Notes under the pieces: generated by a model | Databases searched by the model: none | What the model saw: only the letters and a program-made list of their open reading frames with translations | What the model was told of the DNA's origin: nothing | Shown here: positions 12,001-21,890 of the stretch, piece by piece | Position numbering within the stretch: the first letter of the stretch is position 1 | Layout of the letters: the number at the start of each line of letters is the position of its first letter | Translations under genes and position numbers: made by a program | From: Cucumis sativus | Lineage: Eukaryota > Streptophyta > Magnoliopsida > Cucurbitales > Cucurbitaceae | NCBI RefSeq assembly: GCF_000004075.3 | Contig: NC_026660.2 | Location: 744,001 to 808,000, forward strand | Length of the DNA stretch: 64,000 nt | Reading direction: 5' to 3'

Positions 12001-15000
12001 GCATGGAAATGTAGTTCCTGAAGCAAGCACTGAAATGGTTTTGACAAATAGCTTTTCTTATGAAGAAACTGTAACTGTCAAGACAGTTTCTATCATTGAT
12101 AGAGAATCTTCAAAGAATAAGAAATTCTCCCACGAAGGTTGTCATAGTGAGGGAATGTACAGGGAAAGAATTCAATCAGATGATGAAATTAAGTTTTTTA
12201 ATGGAGGCAATAGTATCAACACCTCAGAAAGAAGCATGGAGAAACTTAGAGATAATACTATAACTTTACTGGACAGCATGGATATTGATATGTCCTTGGG
12301 TGCACCAATCGAACCGATGAAACTTATAGGAATGGGTAGTAGGGAAGGGGATAATTTAAAATTTCCTGAAATGCAATCACCCGAAATGAAAGACTGTGAT
12401 GGTTCGAGGAATGATCAACTTTCTATTTCACTTGATGGAGTGTTTGATTCCAAATCTCCAGATTTTACTGGTGGGTAAAATTTCTCAACCAAGTTCCATC
12501 ATCTAAATGATTTGCCTACAATTTTGTCCTGTGTCATATTCTCCAATATTTCTGAGTTGAACAGAAGCCCTTTTTTCTTCTTCTGACTACTAGAATCACG
12601 TGTTTCCGTAATCTATTTAGTGGAAATTAATATTACTTGGCAGTTACAAATGTAGGCCTTCTGTGTAAATCATTTTCCCTTCTCCATGTAGGTACCAAGA
12701 CACCTGAGTTTACAACAATTTCAACACCAGCTAATAAGGAGAGACCTCGAACATCGAGAAAAAGAAAATGCATTGTTGATGATACTATAGTGTTACCTAA
12801 TGAGTAAGTTGCCGTAACATCTATAAGTTAGATATTGCAAATGTTCAATGGTTGCTTTTGATTCCCAACCAATGTGTTTTCAACTGATTTTGCGTGTTTT
12901 GAGGGTCTCAATCCTAGTGTCTTTTGAAGGGATTATCAAAATAAACTGGTTATGGATAGAAATTGAAGAGAACTTTGCCATAGTATTTCATCTATGGTAA
13001 TGTTAAATGTAGAATTTTTACATGTTGCTCGCATTTGTTTGATCATAGCTAAAGTGACTAGTGTTTTGCCTCATAAGTTAAAAATCAGAAGCCTTATTTT
13101 CCCTATATAGTTTTAAGTTGCCTCTTTGGGACATCCGATAAAATCGGAATGATACAGAGAAATTATCAAGGCCCCTGTGCAAGGATGGCCTTATATAGTT
13201 CTATGTTAGATCAGACTTATTGGTGAACTATTATCTTCTTTTGAGACACAAATGAGATAACACATTGGTAAACTATGTTAGGGAACTTAAACGAAGCATA
13301 CGCGATGCTAGGGACTTGGTATCAAAAAGAAGAAAATGTCCTTGTAGTGCTCTCACTGCCTGGAAGGCTAGTCAAATTTCTAGACTCTCCTTTGGCTTCT
13401 CAATGCCTTTGATGTCCTGTAAGTTTATGAGGTTCATGTCTTCTTGATTGGGTTTTTGAAAGTCGTTTAATCTTGAAAAGCAAAAAGCATTGAATTTTAA
13501 GTTTATCTACAGGTGTTTCGCCTGAGCTTAGATCCCTTTCTGTGACTGGAGTGAATATATCAAAATCTACTGAACCTATGAAATCTCCTGAAAACTTGGA
13601 TGTTCCGAGTTCTTCAGCTTTTCATACGTTAGTGAAAAGGGATAGCCCCGTCACAAATTTCGAAACTGGAGAACATTCAAATGAAGCAGATATTTCTGGA
13701 TCTATAGCTGCTACCTACAGATCAGAGCAAATAACAACCTGTGTGGATAGAGTTGCAGTTTCTGAAGCTTCTGTCCCGGAGTTGTCCACATCAGAACCTC
13801 AAATTTCAGATGGACTCGAGCAAATAGCAATAGCACCTGGCACACCTGTTCGGTGCTCAACATCAGCTAGATTATTTAGGAGTCCAGATAGCCCTAAAGT
13901 TCCTAACTTGAATGCAGTAAGGCTTGTGATCTTTTAGGAATTGTATACAGAACAATTTTTTTTTGTCAACCCTAGGTATTCAAATCTTCATTCATGTCTT
14001 GAACGAGTGAATATTATTTATTCTTGTAGATTGGATATCACCTTGTGTTATTTACTTAAAGCCGAAGTATAAGCAATTTTTTACAGTTTTTATATTAGAT
14101 ATTTGTCAATATATTGTTTGACGATTCCCAATTTCCCTCTTTGTCCAGCAGATAAAGTTTTGTGAAGTGGATGAACTGGAAACTGGTAAGGAGCATCTTC
14201 AAGCGATTTTGTTATGCTATTTAGGAATCTCTTTATAGGTTGTATGTTTAATTACTGGTTTTTTTTTTTTTTTTTATAAATATAGATGGATGGTCTGGGA
14301 GAACCAGGTAAAGTGTATTGATTTGGGTTCACGTTTCTCAGGGGTTCTTCATTTCATTCTCACTTGCTTTTAACTCATTAAACCTCTGATGCTACAGAAT
14401 GGTTGCTGAATATCTTCTCCAAAATTTTACAAATCAACGGATACAGAGTGTGAAAGAGGCTGTAAATTTGTCACATCTTCTAAGCAACAAAACGAGAAAA
14501 GAGAGTGCTGGTTTATTCTACGAAATATTGGTATTTTTCTTCTTCTTCTTTCCCTATTGTCTCCTTGTTTCAATCCTTTGAGCTCTTTGTCTGGTTCTTC
14601 ATTTTCCCTCTTGTGGTTTGATTGATAGTACATCTTGAATTTTAGATATATAGGTGGCAAGGAAATTTGAAGCACTTTAGACATGGGCATTGTTACAGAA
14701 TTTTATAGAAAAAGTTAACGCTCTCTCATCTGTACCGAATATTTTAATTTAACAAAAAGTTCCAAATTCCAAGCTTCTAAGTTTCTTATAGAAGCATACT
14801 AAGATCCTCTGAATTCTGGAAAATACAAGAGAATAGAAACTTGACTTTAAAACAACTACTAAAAGTTCAAACATCACAATCACCAAGCCTAACAAAAATC
14901 ACCTCTTGACCCATCATCATTCTGTAGTTTTTTTTGTAAAAAAAACAGAAACATGTTGCTTATAGTAATCCATTACAATCTTTGGTGTGAAGGGATGACA

Positions 15001-15145
15001 TTAAAGCATGGTGTTGCAGGTATTGAAAACAAAAAACTGTGTGGATGTGAAACAAGATTGTGCCTACGGTGATATCTTAGTATGGAAACTACCAAGCTGG
15101 GGCACAGCCTTTGGATCTGGTTTGTCTATCATGTGTGAAGATTAG
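9057..15145 (+). CDS. Sister chromatid cohesion 1 (RAD21/SYN2-like alpha-kleisin), 729 aa
   Basis: Kleisin subunit of the cohesin ring, which links SMC1 and SMC3 heads and holds sister chromatids together in the nucleus. Thirteen exons: 9057-9180, 10920-11184, 11278-11315, 11396-11436, 11632-11696, 11785-12470, 12692-12803, 13282-13418, 13513-13916, 14149-14185, 14286-14307, 14398-14530, 15020-15145; 2190 nt, all junctions in frame. Residues 1 to about 100 are the Rad21/Rec8 N-terminal domain (MFHSHCLLLRKGPLGAIWLA; AYLLLGIARIYSKKVEYLY). A variable acidic middle follows, then PRTSRKRKC with DDTIVLPNE near residue 425-445, a SKRRKCPC segment, and the C-terminal winged helix (about 645-725, GDILVWKLPSWGTAFGSG). 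The AYLLLG form of the N-domain resembles SYN2/RAD21.1 more than SYN3 or SYN4, so a RAD21.1 orthologue is my best guess. Separase sites of the (D/E)xxR type are too common in the acidic middle to assign. Confidence 0.92.
10064..10285 (+). mobile_element. tRNA-derived SINE, copy 1 (RAD21 intron 1)
   Basis: A Pol III type A box (TTGACCTAGTAG, 10081-10092) is followed by a B box (GGGTTCAAGTC, 10128-10138), a non-tRNA body and a short A-rich tail. The element is flanked by a perfect 11-base direct repeat, AATGTCAAGCA, at 10053-10063 and 10286-10296, the expected target-site duplication. The body is clearly homologous to the copy at 24629-24846 (shared blocks: CCCAAATGTTGTAGG, TCAAGCGGG, GAGATTAG, CGAGGTG). 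It is in the sense orientation within RAD21 intron 1. Confidence 0.85.
13119..13191 (+). pseudogene. U6 snRNA pseudogene, 3' truncated
   Basis: About 72 bases in RAD21 intron 7 align with the 5' two thirds of spliceosomal U6: a decayed 5' stem, then GGGACATCCGATAAAAT, the ATACAGAGA box, and GGCCCCTGTGCAAGGATG. The sequence stops where U6 would continue toward its 3' internal stem-loop and U-tract. The catalytic AGC triad (normally in ATTAGCA) reads ATTATCA here, and no plant USE/TATA arrangement at U6 spacing lies upstream. It is therefore dead. TATATAGTT occurs on both sides (13104-13112 and 13192-13200), suggestive of a target-site duplication, although six or seven unexplained bases sit between the left copy and the U6 5' end. 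Confidence 0.85.
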
Positions 15146-16674
15146 GTGTAAACTTGTAGGATAGAAATGAATTAGTTTAGTTCTTTTTGTGTTCCATGTT
15201 TACAAAGTCTGAGGCTAATGTTGATGTACAGTAACTCTATTAAGTTAAACAGTATGTGTCGGTGTTAAAATGGGGGCTAATTTTGATGTACAGCAACTTC
15301 CTTGAGTTAACAATCTATGTAGGTGTAGTTTTGATGCGCATAGATCGATGGTGGGGTTGTTACAGGGAACTTCTGACTTGTTATAATCTTTCTTCCAGAG
15401 GTCGATGTTGTAAACCCAAATTCTGTTTCCGAAATACTTGGTATGTTATAAATTCAATTAATTTTTTTATAATTAAAATTTGTGTTACCTAATGCATTCT
15501 AAATTATGTTAAATCGCAAGTTTGATCTCTATGTTTTGGAAAAACTTAGAAGTTGGTCTACGGTTTGATACAACTCCATATAAGTAGTTCCTATGGTTTG
15601 TTAAATCCTTTTAGATAGTATCTATTATGGTGATTATATGTGAAAATTTTGTCCAACGATAGAGAATAAGTTCTAATTTTAACTAAATTCTAAATCCCTT
15701 CAAAACACTAGGAACCAAATTCAATTTATGCTATAAAGTATATAATATTACAAAATAATAATTATATAAATATTCTTTAGGTGGTACATGGAGATAGATA
15801 TTTTTAAAAGTCACTAAAATTTATTTATTAATGATTAAGATGACATAGTTATTAATATTTAGATCCATCTTATATTGAATAAATGAAATATCGTCTTTTA
15901 CTAGCATTTATAAAAGACAATTGAATATTTAATATTGATATCAAACTTTTGGATTTATGGATATGTCAAGATGAATATTTTGACCTTTGTTAGACATGTC
16001 TAACATTATCGAGAGTGAGTGAAGTTTTAGATTAAAAAATTCAATTTAAAAATTTTGATTTTCAAATAAATATTCTAAACTAAAGTGAAATATTATTAGA
16101 TGTCCAATTTGAGTTGTCGAAAATACTTAAATTAAGTGACTTTCAATATTTATTATGGATACAATTTAAAAGCTTTGTTGTTGTAAATATTTTTAAAATT
16201 TGTTATTTTTGAAAATTTTGGATATGTATTTATTTTAATAATATTGGGTTGGATGAACTTAAATTTTTACATATAATCTATTTTTCTCCCAACTAGGTTA
16301 GTAGAGATTATTTGTAAATATAGGAGGATACACGTGCTTTATCTTTTCTCCTCCCTTATTCTCTTGAAGTTTATTCTCCTTTCTCTCAATTTAATAACAC
16401 TAACGATACCATTTATCCCAAAAAAATTATTGTCCAACTCCCTCAATTAAAAATCGTAATAAAATTTTAAATGAACTATTAATACACAAAACCATCGCAA
16501 CCCAAAAGACCATTCGGCGGCGAGAAAACTTGCCATCTCTTCTTTTCACAAATCACATTTAGCTCCGATTTCGTTCATACAACTGTTGGGTTATTGATCT
16601 GTATTGGTATGATCGGTTTTTAGTTTAGCTCCATCAAATCCTACTGCAAGTAGGGTGATACCGCAAAGGCGAAA
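15146..16674. other. Intergenic region, RAD21 to ARPC5
   Basis: Contains the RAD21 3' UTR and the ARPC5 promoter and leader. Near 15190-15330 two similar segments (GAGGCTAATGTTGATGTACAG and GGGGGCTAATTTTGATGTACAG) form a short local duplication. From about 15510 to 15770 the text resembles a decayed dispersed repeat (GTTTGATCTCTATG-type ends), which I cannot delimit. The rest is AT-rich with nothing recognisable. Confidence 0.4.
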
Positions 16675-19600
16675 ATGGCGACTACATGCGATTTTGTCGA
16701 AGCAGATAATGCAGAAGCCATAATCACCAGAATTGAGCACAAATCTCGAAAGATTGAGAGCTTACTTAAACAGTAATGACTCCTATACCTTCTCTTTGAT
16801 TTACATCATTTAATTTATTTAACTCCTCTTATTGAAGACGCCCCAATTTGTCAACTTTTGTTTTCTTCCGTAAAAGGTTAAAACCAGTCGAAGCTCTTAA
16901 AACTGCTCTTGAAGGTTCCCCTCCAAATACCCGGGACGAGCGTTGTAAGGTATCCTTTCTTTCTTACTGCCTACTGAGCTGTCGTCTCTTGTTCAGAGCT
17001 AATGACGGTGTAGGATCGATATTCATTTTGGTTCCTTGCATTTTTTCTGTGATTATGTGTTTTGTTTTTATTATTTTATCTGTGGGTAATGCTAGAAATG
17101 TTTAGGGAAATTATTGGAGAATCCTTGTTTTTTAGTTATCATTAAATCTATTTGTTATGCTTTCTTATGTTTTCTTAATGATGATGCCAATTAGGATTTT
17201 TGGATGTTGATTTAATTTTTGGAAAGAGTTTGCTGTGTTTGTTTGCAGCCACTGAAAATGAATAGGCTTGCTGTTTCTTTCATGTTTATGTTTTGTTGGT
17301 CTGCTTGACATTGGGAGGATGAGTTAATCTGATGTGATTATTTGGACTTCTTCAGTCAGCAAATTGGATTGTGGTGCATAGGGCTCTCATGGCTATAAAG
17401 GATGTAGATGGGATGTTTTCTTCGTTGGATCCAGAGTACTATGATATTCTAATGAAGTGAGTTTATGCGGTATTTAACTGCAAAAATATCAATTCTCATT
17501 ACTTCTACTTATTTCATTCTCATCAGGAATGTTTAAATAGTTCCAAGTTTACTTTCTGATATTATTCTTTTGCTATGAAATTTATACTTAAGTGATTGGG
17601 TTGATCCTACTATGAGCTATGTAAACAAACATTCTGTTTCTTTTTATTTTTTTAATCCCTTCAGATTTCTACTGCTAGCTGTGTTCTTGTCAGTAGGACA
17701 TATGGTAGTCTTTAGATACTTGGAAGATTGGTTCACTGATATGATTTTTTTTGCTTGTGTAAGGAGTCTTCAATGGTTTATCCTTGGCTAACTTGTATTG
17801 CTTCACCCCTTTATGGTTTGGTTTTTGTCCATTGGAATGTAGAGACTTGTTCACGGCATCCTACTTTTTGAAAAGCTAGGTGTTGGCCTTTGAACGCCTT
17901 TGGAAATTAGAAATATATCAGGTTTTATGAAATTCTAAAAGTTCCAAGTGATTCAATGTTTTTGAGTGAAGAATGTTCCCCTCCTGTCTTCAAGGTTTCA
18001 TTTTAATGGTTCAATGAAGTCAAGTCTTCCTTCAGAGATTTGGTTTGATTGTAATTAGAGGGCTCCTTCTCTCCTATCAGTTGTCCTCACCACATGGTTA
18101 CTTGTTCTCAGAGTTTCAATTTCGGTGGTGTTTGTATTTGCTTTTATTTTCTGAGCAAGTCCAGTGTTGGGATATATTCCGATGCATTTGCTTTATCTTG
18201 CTTTTATGTCTCTTTGTATTTCAAGCTCTAGCCTCTCTTTGTTCATTCAGTGAAAAGTTTTGTTTCTGTTAAAAAGAAAAATTATATTTTAGCTAGGAGT
18301 CTTTGTGAAAGTGGAAATCTCTCTAACCATCTTGCTTGAAATATCTCATCACATCTTCTGAATCTAGCAAGTCATGTCCAACCCTTCTGCCGATGGGTTT
18401 TGTAAAATTTATTATTTTTGTCCTATATTATCATGTGTCTATTTAGCATGCTTAACAAGTGTTCAATACATGTCTAATAATGTGAGACATATATTGACTT
18501 TGTAGTTTATATAACTAGTTTGTAACACATGCTAACAAACATCTGACACATGTCAAACAAGTGTGGAGTGTCTGAATCATTCCAACACATACACATTAGT
18601 CAAATTAAAATGTTTGTATTTCTTTAAGGCCTTGTCTTCCAGCAGTCTCTCAATTTGTTTTCCAACACATTCCCTAATTTTCAAGGATTATGAACACCAA
18701 CAAGAAATAAGTGAGGATGCTTGACAATACTAATTTGGCCAATGCTAATCCTTCCCTTTGGAACATCAGGACTGTTTCTCGTGGAGCATTTTTTGAGATT
18801 AATGACAGGGTTTCAAAAGCCAATTGGCCTCAATTAGTCTCCAAGCATAGGCACCATGTGAATCATTGGTGGGGAAGTAGTGGGGGATCGCTTTTTCTGA
18901 GATTAATGACAGTGTTTCAAAAGCCCATGACCTCGATTGTCCTCCAAGCATCAAATGGAAGGTTTTCTCTCCTGAGTATATGTTTGTTCCTCGTGTTTTA
19001 AGTACCACCAAGAATATTTGTTCATGCGATCTTATAACACTTAACCTTTTCTTTTCTTTGAAAGGATTCACCAAGAGAGAAATCGACAAACTAAAATAAC
19101 TAAACAAAAAGCCTGCATTTTAAGCATGGTTGCAATAGAATAAAATATGATCTTTGTTTTCTTCTTACTATATGCATATGGCATCATACCAACTGGACGA
19201 AATGGAGAATTAGATTTCTAGCTTGGATTTTTATCTTGGGCACTATACCGATAATATCATGGAGAAGGTCCCATATGAACCAAGAGAGAAGGGAAGCTTC
19301 GTGAGAGTCATTGAGGCATTCCATTGTGAAATTTTTGGACTTTACCTTGCACTAAGATCAGAAACCATCTCAATATTCCAAAGAGATAACTATAGAAGAT
19401 TTAAAAAATTACTCCAAATGGTGTATTGTTCAGTTAAGTTAACCATTTGGCCATGAACGTGATATTTCTTTTCCTTGAGATTACTAAGACTAAACTTTCC
19501 AAGATGAAGAGGAAGCTTACTCTTTTCGAAATGACAATGTATGATAGACCTTCAGTATCCATTCAGTTCCAGAAGTCCAGGAAAGACATCAGCACGTTTC

Positions 19601-20635
19601 AAAATTTTAGCACAAACCAAATTAATTGACAAAATATGGCTTGAAAAGGTATTCTTTAAGTTGAGAAAATTCTCTTTGCCAAAAAAAGAAAAAGGAAAAA
19701 TGATGGTGTTGGGAGTCTTGTTCAAGCAGAAAAATCTCTTTGGAAGATGGTTATTTCCAGTAAATATGGGGTTAAAACTCGGTGCTTGAAAAAGTAAAGT
19801 TCCATAGAAAATCAAGATCTTCCTTTGGCCCTTGCTTGAAGAGGAGACACAAAAAAGCTCGTAGGAGACGAATCCAAAATAGGTTCTTTCTTCACTTGAT
19901 TGTGGCTTATGACTTGATGGAAAAAAATCATTCTTCCACTGTCACTTTTATACTGGCTTAATTATTCAGCCTTTTCAATGTCTTCTTATGCCTTCCCAGG
20001 AACATCGAAGATTGGGTATACGAAGTGTTCTTCAATCGGTAGTTGAAAGGGAAACTGGACATCTTGGGACATGCACATTTTGATTGCCCTACACAAAGCA
20101 TTATTTGATAACCATAATATTTCTTTTATCATCATTTCCAACTTGAACGCCATCCATGTAAAACCTGTGAGTAGGCCTCTAGGAAGGAGCATGATGAAGC
20201 AATTAGATACTAAAATGAATAGGAAGTGCAGAAAATATTTCCATAAACTCATCTCAAGGCAAGCGTTCTCTTTCCAGGGTTGCTGCTAGTATGATGGAAT
20301 GACTATCTTCCAAAACACTAGCATGAATTCGCCTCCTTCATCGAGTGCAAAAACAACATCAAGATAGTATCAAGAAACTTTCACTAAACAAGCATTCACG
20401 GATTTTGAATCCAAATATTATGCCACATCCAACATGTGATGGGGAGCTATGCTGTTTTCTTGCCAAAACTTGAGTATTTATATGTATAACCATTTGCAGG
20501 TACTTGTATAGAGGGTTGTCAACTGGTGATCGTCCCACATGTGATCAATGTCTCAGGATACATGAAAAGTTGACAGAAAGGGCTGGCTTAGGCTGCATTC
20601 TTCGTTCTCTTGCCGATACTGTTAATACTGTTTGA
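16675..20635 (+). CDS. ARPC5A: Actin-related protein 2/3 complex subunit 5A (p16-Arc)
   Basis: Smallest-class subunit of the ARP2/3 complex, which nucleates branched actin filaments in the cytoplasm; the Arabidopsis orthologue is CROOKED, needed for normal trichome and pavement-cell shape. Exons 16675-16772, 16877-16949, 17356-17456 and 20500-20635 give 408 nt and 135 aa, the size expected for plant ARPC5. Nearly the whole protein is one p16-Arc domain: EADNAEAIITRIEHKSRKIE, VEALKTALEGSPPNTRDERC, KSANWIVVHRALMAIKDVDG, and the end YLYRGLSTGDRPTCDQCLRI ... AGLGCILRSLADTVNTV. The start ATG gives MATTCDFVEADN, a slightly longer N-terminus than usual. The third intron is about 3 kb and holds decayed retroelement DNA. 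Confidence 0.95.
18711..20000 (+). mobile_element. Decayed retroelement DNA (LINE-like) in ARPC5 intron 3
   Basis: Broken open frames run through this part of the intron. One frame near 19720-19790 reads KSLWKMVISSKYGVKTR, which fits the segment following the reverse transcriptase in plant L1-type LINEs; the next frame, with stops, has a KIKIFLWPL segment as in zf-RVT regions. Upstream, a 63-base segment at 18787-18849 is repeated imperfectly at 18890-18951 (GAGATTAATGACAG(G/T)GTTTCAAAAGCC and CTCCAAGCAT shared). The whole is disabled by stops and frameshifts. The LINE assignment rests on short motifs and is tentative. Confidence 0.35.
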
Positions 20636-21890
20636 TTTTTCTTTTGAGCAACTTTTGGTTAACGTTGGATATATGTCAAACTAAGAGCTGAAAATTTACT
20701 CAATTCTTTCGAGTTTTGACAGCTGTAAATTGCTTTCCAGATTGTGGATTTATGTCAACCAGATTTAATTTCTAAATGTACTTGTAATTTGTAATTTGAA
20801 CATTTGAATGTAAATGACTGAAATTGAATATAACCTTTGGACTGGACCAAGTTAGAGCATGGGTTACTGACTCTAATACCTTCTAGTTTGCCCTTAAAAA
20901 TATTTAAGAAATTATTTCAAATGTCAAATTTATTAAAATTATTAAAAAATATATCATCATTTTGATGAAGGTGAAATTTTGTTATTTGTTTAAATATTTT
21001 ATATTTGTTTGCCATATTTGAAAGCAACTTTTTCTCGATTAATAAAATTTGATTTCTATTTTCACTAGTCGGATGTTTTTTATAAAATAAAGGTATTTTC
21101 CTCACTATTTAAAAATTAACTTTTTATAATTTTATTTTAGTTATTAAATCTAAAATAAGATGTTTTGAATCTATTTATCAAACAATAATTACTACTTTTT
21201 TCACAACTGATTCTTACCATTATTGCAAGGATTATAAGGTTCAGTTCGGACAAACAGAATTTTAATTATTAAAATGATAAAAGCGAATAAATAATAAAAA
21301 ATAAAAGTGTAAAATTATAAAAATTATTTAATTCGAATTTAGAATAGTAAAAAACAAATAAGATCAAGTGATATACACATGTGATATAGTGTATGTGATA
21401 TCTAGCTGAAAAATCTATAGCTATCTCAAATTTAACTCTCCATTGTGTTAGGTTAGGATCTCATACCTTTGAGGTAAAAATATTTTAGTAATTCAATTAC
21501 CTTACGATGGATTTTGTTAGATTTGGACCTATCACTAAAATTTAAAAAATACACTTAATTAAAATAAATGATATATGAAATAGGAAATGAGAATATTTTA
21601 AAAATATTATATGTAAATATTTGGTCAATTTTTAGAGTGAGATTGAGATCTCAAAACTGAAGCACAGCTTGTTGGGCCGGGCAGAGCGCAAATTCCCGAA
21701 GATGAAGTTGGGCCGCATGGTATGGGCTCAACCCGTTCTTCCAGCGATCTGGCATTCACCGTTCGGATTCCGACTTGACAAGAAAGAAAGGAGTGATCGG
21801 TTCGATCGAATAGAACTTCCATTTCAATTTCTTCTCTCAAAGATACTCTTCCCAGCCACTGTTCAGCTCCAGCTTCGCATTCCCCCCACC
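20636..21890. other. Intergenic region, ARPC5 to CSN3
   Basis: The first kilobase is AT-rich with no recognisable feature apart from the ARPC5 3' UTR. The last 230 bases turn GC-richer and carry three site II type motifs and an open frame continuous with CSN3 (see the separate entries). Confidence 0.5.
21673..21728 (+). promoter_or_regulatory. Site II (TGGGCY) cluster before CSN3
   Basis: TGGGCC at 21673-21678, TGGGCC at 21709-21714 and TGGGCT at 21723-21728 lie 160-220 bases upstream of the CSN3 ATG. Site II elements, bound by TCP factors, are typical of promoters of plant housekeeping and proliferation genes. Three in 56 bases is more than chance would suggest in this AT-rich sequence. Confidence 0.5.
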
